64,000 nucleotides of DNA, taken from positions 1 to 64,000 of the forward strand of contig NZ_JAHNZT010000039.1 in assembly GCF_019039035.1 (NCBI RefSeq). Reading direction: 5' to 3'. The notes under the pieces are model-generated. The model did no database searches, was not told the origin of the DNA, and worked only from the letters and a program-made list of their open reading frames with translations. The position numbers were made by a program, and so were the translations under genes. The stretch comes from Citreicoccus inhibens (GTDB lineage: Bacteria > Myxococcota > Myxococcia > Myxococcales > Myxococcaceae). Positions within the stretch are counted from its first letter, which is position 1, and every line of letters begins with the position of its first letter. Positions 34,353-42,723 of this stretch are shown here, piece by piece.

Positions 34353-35701
34353 CGCCCTCGTCGCCCCCCACGTGGAAGACGTTCCTCGCCTTCCTCGGCC
34401 CCTTGATGTTGAGCAACGTCCTGCAGTCCCTCTCGGGAACCCTGAACAACGTCTATCTGGGCCAGATGCTCGGGGTGCAGGCGCTCGCCGCGGTGACGGC
34501 GTTCTTCCCGGTCCTGTTCTTCTTCATCTCGTTCATCATCGGGCTGGGCGCGGGCGCCTCGGTGCTCATCGGCCAGGCCTACGGCGCGCGCAACCCCGAG
34601 CGGGTCAAGGCCATCGCGGGCACGGCGCTGTCCGTCACCTTGATGGCGGGCTTCGTGGTGGCGCTCTTCGGCGGCACGTTCACGCAAGTGCTGCTGACGT
34701 CGCTGGGCACGCCCGCCAACATCCTCCCTGACGCCACGGCCTACGCGCGGGTGATGTTGCTGTCCATGCCCGCCATGTTCACGTTCCTGCTCCTCACCGC
34801 GATGATGCGCGGCGTGGGGGACACCGTGACGCCCCTGCTCGCGCTCATCCTGGCGACGGTGATTGGCCTGCTCGTGACGCCGGCGCTCATCCGCGGCTGG
34901 GCCGGACTGCCCATGCTGGGCGTCCGCGCGGGCGCGTATGCCTCCATCATCAGCGCGTTCGTGACGGTGGTCTGGCTCGCGTTCTACATGCGCCGGCGCA
35001 AGCACCCGCTGGCGCCGGACGCCACCCTCGCGCGCCACATGTGGATCGACTGGAACATCCTCAAGACGGTGCTGCGCATCGGCGTGCCCAGCGGCGTGCA
35101 GATGATCGTGCTCTCGCTGTCGGAGCTGGCCGTGCTGTCGCTGGTCAACCGCTTCGGCTCGGACGCCACGGCGGCCTACGGCGCGGTCACCCAGGTGCTG
35201 AGCTACGTGCAGTTCCCGGCCATCTCCATCACCATCACCGTCTCCGTGTTCGGCGCCCAGGCCATTGGCGGCGGCCACGTGGACCGGCTGGGGGGCATCA
35301 CCCGCACGGGCGTCCTGCTCAACCTGGTCATCACCGGTGGACTCGTGGCGCTGACCTCGCTCGGCGCGCGCACCCTCGTCGGGTTCTTCATCACCAACCC
35401 GGAGGTGGTCGAGATGGCGGTGGGCCTGCTGCACATCGTCCTGTGGAGCTCCGTCGTCTTCGGACTGGCCGGCGTGTTCTCCGGCATGATGCGCGCCAGC
35501 GGCACGGTGCTGGCCCCGACCGCCATCTCCATCTTCGCCATCCTCGCCGTCGAGATCCCCGTCGCCTACGTGCTCAGCGGGCGCATGGGCCTCAACGGCA
35601 TCTGGATGGCGTATCCGGTGGCCTTCGCCACCATGCTCATCCTGCAGGCCACGTACTACCGGATGGTGTGGAGCCGGCGCGCCATCCAGCGGCTCGTCTG
35701 A
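34349..35701 (+). CDS. MATE-family multidrug exporter
   Basis: 450 residues from a GTG overlapping the previous stop, the usual MATE length. Twelve membrane helices in two related halves; the first begins FLAFLGPLMLSNVLQSLSGT and LNNVYLGQMLGVQALAAV, and GLGAGASVLIGQAYGARNPE is the loop-2 motif. The second half starts near residue 225 with RIGVPSGVQMIVLSLSELAV. It exports cationic or lipophilic compounds by Na+ or H+ antiport. Coupled to the DUF2239 gene, which could be its regulator. The next gene converges nine bases after the stop. Confidence 0.93.
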   Translation: MTPSSPPTWKTFLAFLGPLMLSNVLQSLSGTLNNVYLGQMLGVQALAAVTAFFPVLFFFISFIIGLGAGASVLIGQAYGARNPERVKAIAGTALSVTLMAGFVVALFGGTFTQVLLTSLGTPANILPDATAYARVMLLSMPAMFTFLLLTAMMRGVGDTVTPLLALILATVIGLLVTPALIRGWAGLPMLGVRAGAYASIISAFVTVVWLAFYMRRRKHPLAPDATLARHMWIDWNILKTVLRIGVPSGVQMIVLSLSELAVLSLVNRFGSDATAAYGAVTQVLSYVQFPAISITITVSVFGAQAIGGGHVDRLGGITRTGVLLNLVITGGLVALTSLGARTLVGFFITNPEVVEMAVGLLHIVLWSSVVFGLAGVFSGMMRASGTVLAPTAISIFAILAVEIPVAYVLSGRMGLNGIWMAYPVAFATMLILQATYYRMVWSRRAIQRLV

Positions 35702-35710
35702 GCGACGCGG

Positions 35711-36100
35711 TCAGCCGAGCAGCGCGGCGATGATGGCGATGGCGGGAGGCCCCGCCTGCATCATCGCCGCGCGCAGGAACCGGCGGTCGCTGCTCAACAG
35801 CACGGCCCCCGCGCCCACCATGACGGCCATGGAGAAGAGCACCAGCGTGCGCCCCTGAACCACCGCCCCCGCGAGCACCGCGCCCACGCCCACCAGCGCG
35901 CCCACCGCGAGGAAGAGGTTGTAGAAGCCCTGGTTGTAGGCCATGCGGCTCAGCGTGTCGGCATCCGCCTGAGAGGCGATGCCAAAGCGCTTCCACGTCG
36001 CGGGCTTCCGCCACAGCACGCTCTCGAACACGAAGAACAGGATGTGAAGCAGGGCGGCAAGCCCCGTCGCGACCAGGGACACGGCGAGAAGGACGGACAC
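35711..36100 (-). CDS. DUF1304-type small membrane protein
   Basis: 129 residues from the GTG at 36100, chosen for the GGAG eight bases upstream. Four predicted membrane helices. ALLHILFFVFESVLWRKP in helix 1 and MAYNQGFYNLFLAVGAL in the middle are the hallmarks of DUF1304 (PF06993). Function unknown. It is divergent from a TetR gene with a shared control region of about 110 bases, so it is probably that regulator's target. Confidence 0.88.
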   Translation of the reverse strand: MSVLLAVSLVATGLAALLHILFFVFESVLWRKPATWKRFGIASQADADTLSRMAYNQGFYNLFLAVGALVGVGAVLAGAVVQGRTLVLFSMAVMVGAGAVLLSSDRRFLRAAMMQAGPPAIAIIAALLG

Positions 36101-36131
36101 GGCGGAATCTCCAGGGTGGCGAAAGTGTATG

Positions 36132-36147
36132 TGTACCGGTCGATACA
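36132..36147. promoter_or_regulatory. candidate TetR operator between DUF1304 and tetR genes
   Basis: TGTACCGGTCGATACA: outer TGTA/TACA arms and a central ACCGGT palindrome (36135-36140). Further ACCGG/CCGGT half-sites lie at 36151-36156 and 36169-36173. Located between two divergent genes. Confidence 0.5.
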
Positions 36148-36209
36148 GTTTACCGGGACCATGGAGCATCCGGTACGGTCCCGTCAACAGGAGCGGGCAA
36201 GGAGCGAGC

Positions 36210-36803
36210 ATGGCGCGCACGCGCACCTTCAATACGGATGAGGCCGTTCGCGCGGCGCGGGACCTCTTCTGGGAGCGCGGCTACGAGGCGACGTCGCTGG
36301 CGGACCTGGAGGAGGCCACGGGGCTGGGGCGCTCCAGCCTCTATCAAGCGTTCGGCAGCAAGCGCGGCCTCTATGATGCCGCCGTCGAGCACTACCTGCG
36401 GCACGTCATCGCGCCGCTCATCACGCCGCTCGAGGCGCCGGGCGCCACGCACCAGGACGTCGTGGGCTACTTCCGGACCCTCGCCGGACTGCTGTCGCGC
36501 CAGCTCAACCTGGGCGTCGGGCGCGGCTGCCTCATCCTGCAGACGACCAGCGAGCTGGCGGTGCGGGACGCCGCGGCCCGTGAGGTCGGGCGCACGTACC
36601 GAGCGCGCCTGCTGGCGGCGTTCCTCCATGCCCTCACCCCGCCGCGCGGCGCGGGGACGGACGCGGCCCGAGCCACGCGGGAGCGCCGCGGCCAGCTCCT
36701 GGTTGGCGCCGTCACGGCCATCCTGGTCACCACGCGCATCGACCTGAAAGCGGCGCTCGCGCTGTGCCAGGCCACACTCGCGGAGGTCGACGCCTGGGCC
36801 TGA
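36210..36803 (+). CDS. TetR-family regulator
   Basis: 197 residues from the ATG at 36210 (AAGGAG upstream). Helix-turn-helix at residues 8-55: NTDEAVRAARDLFWERGYEA, SLADLEEATGLGRSSLYQAF and GSKRGLYDAAV. The C-terminal domain with RGCLILQTTSELAVRDAAAR is the TetR_C_16/YxaF-like type that senses small organic molecules. Divergent from the DUF1304 gene; likely represses it and itself. The inducer is unknown. Confidence 0.92.
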   Translation: MARTRTFNTDEAVRAARDLFWERGYEATSLADLEEATGLGRSSLYQAFGSKRGLYDAAVEHYLRHVIAPLITPLEAPGATHQDVVGYFRTLAGLLSRQLNLGVGRGCLILQTTSELAVRDAAAREVGRTYRARLLAAFLHALTPPRGAGTDAARATRERRGQLLVGAVTAILVTTRIDLKAALALCQATLAEVDAWA

Positions 36804-36911
36804 CCGGCCGCCGCCCGGACGGGTGAACGGGAGAGCCAGACCTTGCGGCCCTCGCCCGCCGAGCCGACCTCAAGGGGAGAACTCCTGCTTCTCCCACGAC
36901 GAGGGACCGCC

Positions 36912-37379
36912 ATGGCCACCATCGACAACGCCGCCATCCTCCGAGACATCTACCAGGCCTTCAACGAGAAGGACGTGAAGCGCGTGGGCGCGCGGGCCTC
37001 CCCTGACGCGCGCATCGTCCGCGTGCCCTCGGGCGAATCGCTGGGCGTCATCGAGGACTTCCAGGGCTGGGCCACCGCCTTCCCGGACGGTCAGGTCGAG
37101 GTCACCCAGATGGTGGCCCAGGGCGACTGCGTGGTGGCGGAGATCATCGGGCGGGGCACGCACCAGGGGCCGCTCAGCAGCCCCCAGGGCCCCATCGCCC
37201 CCACGCAGCGCCGCGTGGAGATGCGGCTGGTGGACGTCTACTTCTTCCGAGACGGCAAGGTCACCGGCGGGCGCACATACTTCGACGCGATGAGCCTCAT
37301 GCGGCAGCTCGGCCTGCTGCGCGCGCCCGAGGCCCCCGCGCCCACGGCCTCCGAGCCACGCCCCGAGGCCCGACACTGA
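36912..37379 (+). CDS. SnoaL/NTF2-like protein
   Basis: 155 residues. N-terminal IDNAAILRDIYQAFNEKDVKR is the opening helix of SnoaL-like/ester-cyclase folds, followed by the cone-shaped fold's strands (VEVTQMVAQGDCVVAEIIGRGTH, cut short here; and MRLVDVYFFRDGKVTGGRTY). The catalytic Asp/His set of true polyketide cyclases is not clear. Could be a hydrolase, isomerase or binding protein. GAGGGA lies upstream of the ATG. A Pro/Ala-rich tail of 20 residues ends the protein. Confidence 0.8.
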   Translation: MATIDNAAILRDIYQAFNEKDVKRVGARASPDARIVRVPSGESLGVIEDFQGWATAFPDGQVEVTQMVAQGDCVVAEIIGRGTHQGPLSSPQGPIAPTQRRVEMRLVDVYFFRDGKVTGGRTYFDAMSLMRQLGLLRAPEAPAPTASEPRPEARH

Positions 37380-37418
37380 GCCGCGCCGCGCGAGGGCGTC
37401 TCGGCTAGAAACGGATCC

Positions 37419-38051
37419 ATGACCTCCCCTGCCGTTCGCCCGACTCCGTACCAGCTCCGCACCCCTCGCCTGCTCCTGCGCTGCGTGTCTCCCTCGGACG
37501 CGGAGGCGCGCAAGGAGGCCTTCGACTCCAGCGGCACCCACCTGGACCACCTGTTCCCCCCGCCCCCCGAGGGACGCCTGACGCTGGACGCGCACGCCGC
37601 CATCCTGCGTCGGTACCGAGGGAGCTTCGACCTGGACCAGGACCGCTTCTACGGCGCCTTCGACCCGACCACGGGCAAGCTCCTGGGCGAGACGGGCGTG
37701 CTGCGCCGCGCCGGCATCCGCGCGCTGGAGCTGTCGTACTGGCTGCGACGCGACGCGGTGGGACAGGGCTACGCCGTGGAGATGGCGCGGGCGATGATGA
37801 AGGTCGCCTTCGTGTTCGACCAGGCGACCCGCATGGACCTCACCTGCGATGTGGCCAACACGCAGAGCGCCGGGGTGGCCCACCGCCTGGGCTTCACCCT
37901 GGAGGGACGCCTGCGCGACCGTCAGCTCGCGCCCCACCACAAGCGCGGCGACATCCTGTGCTTCACGCTGCTCGACACCGAGTACGCGAAGGAGCCCGCG
38001 CACCATCTGCCCATCGAGGCCTTCGACCTGCTGGGCCGTCGCATCGACTGA
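37419..38051 (+). CDS. GNAT-family N-acetyltransferase (RimJ/RimL-like)
   Basis: 210 residues. Opens with YQLRTPRLLLRCVSPSDAEA, the typical beta1-alpha1 of RimJ/RimL-type acetyltransferases. The acetyl-CoA pyrophosphate loop is in YWLRRDAVGQGYAVEMARAM, and TCDVANTQSAGVAHRLGFTL is the conserved helix before the end (N-x-x-S-x-x-V-x-x-x-x-G-F). Acts on protein N termini or small amines. It ends one base before the convergent methyltransferase gene. Confidence 0.9.
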   Translation: MTSPAVRPTPYQLRTPRLLLRCVSPSDAEARKEAFDSSGTHLDHLFPPPPEGRLTLDAHAAILRRYRGSFDLDQDRFYGAFDPTTGKLLGETGVLRRAGIRALELSYWLRRDAVGQGYAVEMARAMMKVAFVFDQATRMDLTCDVANTQSAGVAHRLGFTLEGRLRDRQLAPHHKRGDILCFTLLDTEYAKEPAHHLPIEAFDLLGRRID

Positions 38052-38052
38052 G

Positions 38053-39051
38053 TCAGGTCGCGGCCACCCGCCAACGCCAGCCGTTCACATCCTCCAGCCG
38101 CGGCACGGAGAGCTGGAGGGTGAGCAGGTCGCCGGCCCGCACCGTCTGAGGCTCCACGCGCAGCAGCATCATCCCCCAGTGCGTGCGCGGCGAGCCCGGT
38201 CCGGTGTCGAACGCGTTGTGCTCATCGAACGCGGCGCGGAAGTACACGACGAACCCGTCCAGCATCCCGCCCAGCCGGACCTCGCGGCGGTAGGAGAGCG
38301 AGGTCGGAAGCTGCTCGGCGTCCAAGGTGTCCAGGTCCACCGACAGCACGGGGGCAGGCTTGCAGAGGAGCGCCTCCACCTCGTTCTGCCGGATGAGCTT
38401 GCGGAAGTACGAGGGCGGCAGCGACGTGTACCGCGAGCGCAGGCTGGAGAAGTCCACCGGCCCCACCTTCTGCGTCCAGAGGAAGGGCGTGCGGAACTCG
38501 GGCCGCAGGCAGACGGGCTCGACGAAGAGCTGGAAGCGCGCGGGCAGGATGCGCCCCTTCGGCTTGAGCAGCCGCGCCCGCGCGTCCATCAGGTTCTCCA
38601 CCAGCCGCTCGTTGAAGAGCGCGTCCCCCAACTGCTCGTGGATGATGACGTCCACCTTCTGGGGCAGCACCAACCGCTGGCTGTGCATGCGGTGGAAGTG
38701 GATGCGCCGGGCCAGTCCGTTCGCCTCCGCCACCGACTGCGCCGCGGCGATGATGGGCGAGTGGTCCACCGCGTGGACCTCGGCGCCTTGGGCGGCGCAC
38801 AACAGGGCGAGCACTCCGTTGCCCGTCCCCAGGTCCAGCACCGTCTGCCCCGGCATGACGTGCTCGGTGATGGCCCTCTGGTAGGCCGTCATCCGCACCC
38901 GGTCCGCCAGCATCCGGTCGTGCTCGTAATAGTCGGCGAACTCGCGGGCATTGAGCGCCTTGTCATAGGCGTTGCGAAGCCCGGGCATCCGCACGAGGCG
39001 ATCCTTGAGCTCCACCAACACCTTCATCGGGACATCCACCAGGTCGAACAT
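38053..39051 (-). CDS. class I SAM methyltransferase, PRMT-like
   Basis: 332 residues from the ATG at 39051. Motif I VLDLGTGNGVLALLCAAQGA binds S-adenosylmethionine; YYEHDRMLADRVRMTAYQRA before it and HEQLGDALFNERLVENLMDA after it match the layout of protein arginine methyltransferases, where the double-E loop (SEWMGYxLL) sits in the same place. Only one Glu of that loop is obvious (HEQ). The C-terminal beta domain includes FVVYFRAAFDEHN, resembling the PRMT barrel. Bacterial PRMT-like enzymes are little studied. No good ribosome site at the chosen start. Confidence 0.78.
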   Translation of the reverse strand: MFDLVDVPMKVLVELKDRLVRMPGLRNAYDKALNAREFADYYEHDRMLADRVRMTAYQRAITEHVMPGQTVLDLGTGNGVLALLCAAQGAEVHAVDHSPIIAAAQSVAEANGLARRIHFHRMHSQRLVLPQKVDVIIHEQLGDALFNERLVENLMDARARLLKPKGRILPARFQLFVEPVCLRPEFRTPFLWTQKVGPVDFSSLRSRYTSLPPSYFRKLIRQNEVEALLCKPAPVLSVDLDTLDAEQLPTSLSYRREVRLGGMLDGFVVYFRAAFDEHNAFDTGPGSPRTHWGMMLLRVEPQTVRAGDLLTLQLSVPRLEDVNGWRWRVAAT

Positions 39052-39210
39052 GGCCGCGACACGTAGGGCCGACGACTGCCTGGCGGAAGGGCTCGCGAGG
39101 GTGGCTGCCCATCCGTGAACAGGCCATGTGTCGCCTGACCGCCGCGGCGCCGTGCGCACGCCCTCGCCCAAATCCCTGGAGCGCCCCGTCCGCATCTGTG
39201 GCACTATTCG

Positions 39211-39243
39211 TTTGAATGCAAACGGGCTTGCCTTCCAGGCAAG
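39211..39243. promoter_or_regulatory. AT-rich control region of the Lrp/AsnC gene with two inverted repeats
   Basis: TTTGAATGCAAA (39211-39222) is a short inverted repeat like Lrp-type half-sites; CTTGCC/GGCAAG around TTCCA (39227-39243) is a perfect 6-bp stem. Both lie within 90 bases upstream of the regulator start and are candidates for autoregulation. Confidence 0.45.
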
Positions 39244-39300
39244 GGGCATATAAATTCACTGTCCATCGAGAGAAGCGCCTATAAAAATAAGGTTCATCTC

Positions 39301-39771
39301 ATGGACGAACTCGACTATCGCATCGTGGACCAACTCCAGCGTGACGGCCGCGCCACGCAGCTGGAGCTGTCTCGCAGCGTCGGGTTGTCGCAGCCAGCGG
39401 TGGCGGAGCGGATCCGCAAGCTGGAGGAGCGCGGGGTCATCACCGGCTACACGGCGCGCGTGGACGCGACGAAGCTGGGCAAGGACATCACCGCGTTCAT
39501 CGGGGTGAGCATCGAGCACCCGAAGCACTTCGAGGGCTTCGCGAAGAAGGTGCTCGCGCTGCCCGACGTGCTCGAGGCGCATCGGGTGGCGGGGCAGGAC
39601 TCGTACATCCTCAAGGTGAAGACGGCGAACACGCGGACGCTGGACACGCTCCTCGTGGAGACCCTTCGCACCATCCCCGGCGTCACCCGGACAAACACCA
39701 CCATCGTCTTGTCGACCCTCAAAGAGGACACGCATGTGCGCGTCCTTCCCGAGCAGCTGAAAGGAGCCTGA
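39301..39771 (+). CDS. Lrp/AsnC-family regulator
   Basis: 156 residues. N-terminal helix-turn-helix (residues 2-60): LDYRIVDQLQRDGRATQLEL, SVGLSQPAVAERIRKLEERG and VITGYTARVD. C-terminal RAM domain (about 70-145) with GVSIEHPKHFEGFAKKVLAL and HRVAGQDSYILKVKTANTRT, which binds amino acids and assembles octamers. Four bases separate it from the aminotransferase gene downstream, whose ribosome site lies in its 3' end; it probably controls that enzyme in response to an amino acid. Confidence 0.95.
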   Translation: MDELDYRIVDQLQRDGRATQLELSRSVGLSQPAVAERIRKLEERGVITGYTARVDATKLGKDITAFIGVSIEHPKHFEGFAKKVLALPDVLEAHRVAGQDSYILKVKTANTRTLDTLLVETLRTIPGVTRTNTTIVLSTLKEDTHVRVLPEQLKGA

Positions 39772-39774
39772 ACC

Positions 39775-40992
39775 ATGAGTGCGGACGGTATGAGCGCATC
39801 CCTCCCCCCTGTGCCGGGCATCCGGCTGGCCCAGCGCATGTCGCGGATGAAGACCTCCGCGGTGCGCGAGATCCTCAAGGTCGCCGAGCGCCCGGACATC
39901 CTCTCCTTCGCGGGCGGCCTGCCCGCCCCCGAGCTCTTCCCGCTGGAGGCCATTGCCCAGGCGCACGCGGAGACGTTCGCCACCGAGGGCCGCGCGGCGC
40001 TCCAGTACAGCACCACCGAGGGCTTCGCGCCCCTGCGCGAGTGGATCGCCGCCGACCTCGGCCGGCGCGGTCGCGCGCCGCATCCGGACCAGGTGCTGAT
40101 GACGAGCGGCTCGCAGCAGGGCATCGACCTGGTCGCCAAGGTCCTGTTGGATCCCGGCGACGTGGTGATGGTGGAGAACCCCAGCTACCTGGCCGCGCTC
40201 CAGACGTTCGGCGGCTACGAGGTGGAGTTCGCCACCGTGAACAGCGATGAGCACGGCATGCGCACGGACGACCTGGAGCGCATGGTGCGCGAGCGGCGCC
40301 CGAAGCTCGTCTACCTCATCCCCAACTTCCAGAACCCCTCCGGCACCACGCTGTCGCTGGAGCGCCGCAAGGCGCTGGTGCGGCTGGCGCAGGAGCACCG
40401 CTTCACCATCCTCGAGGACGACCCGTACGGCGAGCTGCGCTTCCGCGGCGAGCACCTCCCGTCGCTCTTCTCGTTGGATGACCAGGGCGTGGTCGTCTCG
40501 CTGGGCACCTTCTCCAAGACGCTGGCCCCGGGCCTGCGGCTGGGCTGGGTGACGGGCCCGCGCGACATCCTCAAGGGGCTCACCATCGCCAAGCAGGCCA
40601 CGGACCTGCACACGGCCACGCTCGCGCAGCGCGCCACCGCGCGGCTGCTCACGCGCTTTGACTACGCCGGGCACCTGAGCGCCCTACGCCCCGTCTACGG
40701 CGAGCGCGCCACCGCGATGATGACCGCGCTGGAGCACCACATGCCCGCGGGCACGCGCTGGACGCGCCCCGAGGGCGGCATGTTCCTGTGGGTGGAGCTG
40801 CCGCGCGGGCTGGACGCCGCCGCGCTGCTGCCCAAGGCCCTGGAGCAGAAGGTCGCCTTCGTCCCCGGCGCGCCCTTCTTCGCCGCGGAGCCGCGCACGG
40901 AGTTCATGCGCCTCAACTACTCCAACCGCTCGCCCGAGTTCATCGCCGAGGGCATGCGCCGCCTGGGCGCCGTCATCGCCGAGGCCCGCTAG
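39775..40992 (+). CDS. PLP-dependent aminotransferase (class I/II, LysN/2-aminoadipate type)
   Basis: 405 residues. Fold-type I motifs: ILSFAGGLPAPELFPLEAI, ALQYSTTEGFAPLRE, TSGSQQGIDLVAKVL, IPNFQNPSGTTLS, EDDPYGELRF, and the PLP lysine in GTFSKTLAPGLRLGW (about residue 247). This set is that of the multispecific LysN/kynurenine-2-aminoadipate subgroup related to MocR C-terminal domains. Cotranscribed with the Lrp/AsnC gene. Substrate probably an aromatic, branched or 2-aminoadipate amino acid. Confidence 0.93.
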   Translation: MSADGMSASLPPVPGIRLAQRMSRMKTSAVREILKVAERPDILSFAGGLPAPELFPLEAIAQAHAETFATEGRAALQYSTTEGFAPLREWIAADLGRRGRAPHPDQVLMTSGSQQGIDLVAKVLLDPGDVVMVENPSYLAALQTFGGYEVEFATVNSDEHGMRTDDLERMVRERRPKLVYLIPNFQNPSGTTLSLERRKALVRLAQEHRFTILEDDPYGELRFRGEHLPSLFSLDDQGVVVSLGTFSKTLAPGLRLGWVTGPRDILKGLTIAKQATDLHTATLAQRATARLLTRFDYAGHLSALRPVYGERATAMMTALEHHMPAGTRWTRPEGGMFLWVELPRGLDAAALLPKALEQKVAFVPGAPFFAAEPRTEFMRLNYSNRSPEFIAEGMRRLGAVIAEAR

Positions 40993-41197
40993 GCCCCTGG
41001 GGTTTCCCTCCGGCCCCACAACGCGCCGCGTTGTCATGCGCGGCGCGCGGGTGGGGCCGGGGAAGTTGAAGCTTGATTCAGGTTTCAGGTGTCTCCGCGC
41101 TGGCCACGGCGCCGGGGGTTGCGTAGCCTGCGCGCAACTTTTCCGGCGGCGGGCGGGCGCAATGCCTCCGCGTGTCGCCCCACTCGTGGAGAGGCAG

Positions 41198-41944
41198 ATG
41201 CAGCTGAAGGACCTGAAGATCATCGTGACCGGCGGCGCGCAGGGCATGGGCGCGCACTTCGCGACGCGCATCGCGGAGGCGGGTGGCCAGGTGGCCGTGG
41301 GTGACGTGAACGAGGAGCGCCTCGCCGCGCTGCCCGCGGGCATCCACCGCCGCAAGCTGGACGTGTCCAGCGAGGAGGACGTCACGGCCTTCGTGCAGTG
41401 GGCGCACGGCGCCATGGGCGGCCTCAACGGCCTCATCAACAACGCGGGCATCCTGCGCGACGCGCTGCTCGTGAAGAAGGACCGGACCACCGGCCAGGTG
41501 AAGAAGCTGTCCACCGCGGACTGGAACGCCGTCATCGGCGTCAACCTCACCGGCGCCACGTTGATGGTGCGCGAGGTGGTGGCGAAGATGGCCGAGACGG
41601 ACCAGGGCCCCGGCGTCATCGTCAACATGTCCTCCATCGCGCGGCACGGCAACCGCGGCCAGTCCAACTATGTGTCCGCCAAGGCCGCGCTCGCCGCCAA
41701 CACCGTCACCTGGTCGCGCGAGTTCGCCCCGTTCCGCATCCGCGTGGGCGCCGTGGCCCCAGGCATGATTGAGACGCCCATGACGCAGGGCATGAACCAG
41801 AAGGCCCGCGACGCGCTGGTGGCCAGCATCCCCGTGGGCCGCATCGGCGTGCCCGAGGACATCTGGGTCGCCGTGAAGTTCATCATCGAGTGCGACTACT
41901 TCAACGGCCGCACCATCGACGTGGACGGCGGCCTCAACTTCTAG
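41198..41944 (+). CDS. SDR-family oxidoreductase (FabG-like)
   Basis: 248 residues from the ATG at 41198 (GGAGAGG upstream). TGGAQGMGAHFA cofactor loop, NNAGILRD, the Ser of NMSSIARHG and YVSAK with catalytic Tyr/Lys; PGMIETPMT and DVDGGLNF close the fold. A classical FabG-like 3-oxoacyl reductase by layout; the true substrate is unknown. Stands alone; the next gene converges beyond a strong hairpin. Confidence 0.92.
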   Translation: MQLKDLKIIVTGGAQGMGAHFATRIAEAGGQVAVGDVNEERLAALPAGIHRRKLDVSSEEDVTAFVQWAHGAMGGLNGLINNAGILRDALLVKKDRTTGQVKKLSTADWNAVIGVNLTGATLMVREVVAKMAETDQGPGVIVNMSSIARHGNRGQSNYVSAKAALAANTVTWSREFAPFRIRVGAVAPGMIETPMTQGMNQKARDALVASIPVGRIGVPEDIWVAVKFIIECDYFNGRTIDVDGGLNF

Positions 41945-41957
41945 CCACGCGCCCCAC

Positions 41958-41998
41958 GGGCTGTCGGCCACGAAACACAGTCGTGCGACCGACGGCCC
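41958..41998. terminator. long two-part hairpin between convergent genes
   Basis: Outer arms GGGCTGTCGG (41958-41967) and CCGACGGCCC (41989-41998) pair with one G-U; inner arms CACGA and TCGTG (41969-41973, 41981-41985) pair around a seven-base loop. It follows the SDR stop by 14 bases and also lies downstream of the convergent operon. Confidence 0.6.
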
Positions 41999-42217
41999 AA
42001 TGGCCGGATGGCGAAGCAATCCCGAACTTCTAGGTTAATCGGGAAGAAGCAGCCCTTCCGTCTGTTCCAAACTGGCGAGAACGACGGGCACGGCCACTTC
42101 CCATCAGGGCGGCCACGACACCGCCCACGCGGGTGGTGCGAAGAGACCACCTGGGGTCGCCTTCCGTGTCACGGGAAGCGGGGCCCAGACGAGGGGCGCG
42201 CGGCGAGGGGCGCCCGA

Positions 42218-42664
42218 CTAGGAGTTGCGGTCGAGCGGCATCATCGTGCCTGCTTCGAACTCCGGCGTCCGGCGAAGTTGGTCCAACACGCGCGGAGAAC
42301 AGCGAAGGTGGAGCATGGGCAAGGAACCGCCCGGCTCGCTGACAGCGCGAACCGCGCCAATGAGCTGATGCGCTTCCAGCCAGCGCATGAAGCTCTCGCG
42401 GAAGCGCGCGTGCTCGGCGAGGCCGGATTGATAGACCTCCGCCCTGGAGCGCGCGGGCGCGGGTGAGGGCACACGTCCGCGCGGAGCCGGATGCTCCCGG
42501 GGCATGACGGTGACGTCAATCCAGTCGGCGGAGACCTCCATGCCCGACGAGCCGGGCAACGGGCGCACTCCTCCCGACATCCCTCCCGGCAAAGGACGGA
42601 CCGTCGAGGTCGTCCGGGGCGGCATCTCACCAGGCTCGCCCGGCACGCCAGCTTTCCTGCTCAT
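42218..42664 (-). CDS. small protein with I9-propeptide-like fold, paired with subtilase
   Basis: 148 residues from the ATG at 42664 (GAAGGA eight bases upstream); a GTG at 42727 that overlaps the subtilase stop (GTGA) is the alternative. The first 42 residues are low-complexity with a repeated RPLPG. From residue 46 the order is strand (DWIDVTVMPRE), helix (ARFRESFMRWLEAHQ), strand (AVRAVSE), strand (MLHLRCS), helix (PRVLDQLRRTPE), strand (FEAGTMMP). This is the ferredoxin-like beta-alpha-beta-beta-alpha-beta order of I9 propeptides of subtilases. I infer a chaperone or inhibitor acting in trans on the protease of the upstream gene; not proven. Confidence 0.65.
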   Translation of the reverse strand: MSRKAGVPGEPGEMPPRTTSTVRPLPGGMSGGVRPLPGSSGMEVSADWIDVTVMPREHPAPRGRVPSPAPARSRAEVYQSGLAEHARFRESFMRWLEAHQLIGAVRAVSEPGGSLPMLHLRCSPRVLDQLRRTPEFEAGTMMPLDRNS

Positions 42665-42723
42665 GGCCACATCCTTCCCAGGTCCGGTGCTCCACACGGC
42701 ACCGGCCCCGGCAGCTACCGCCG

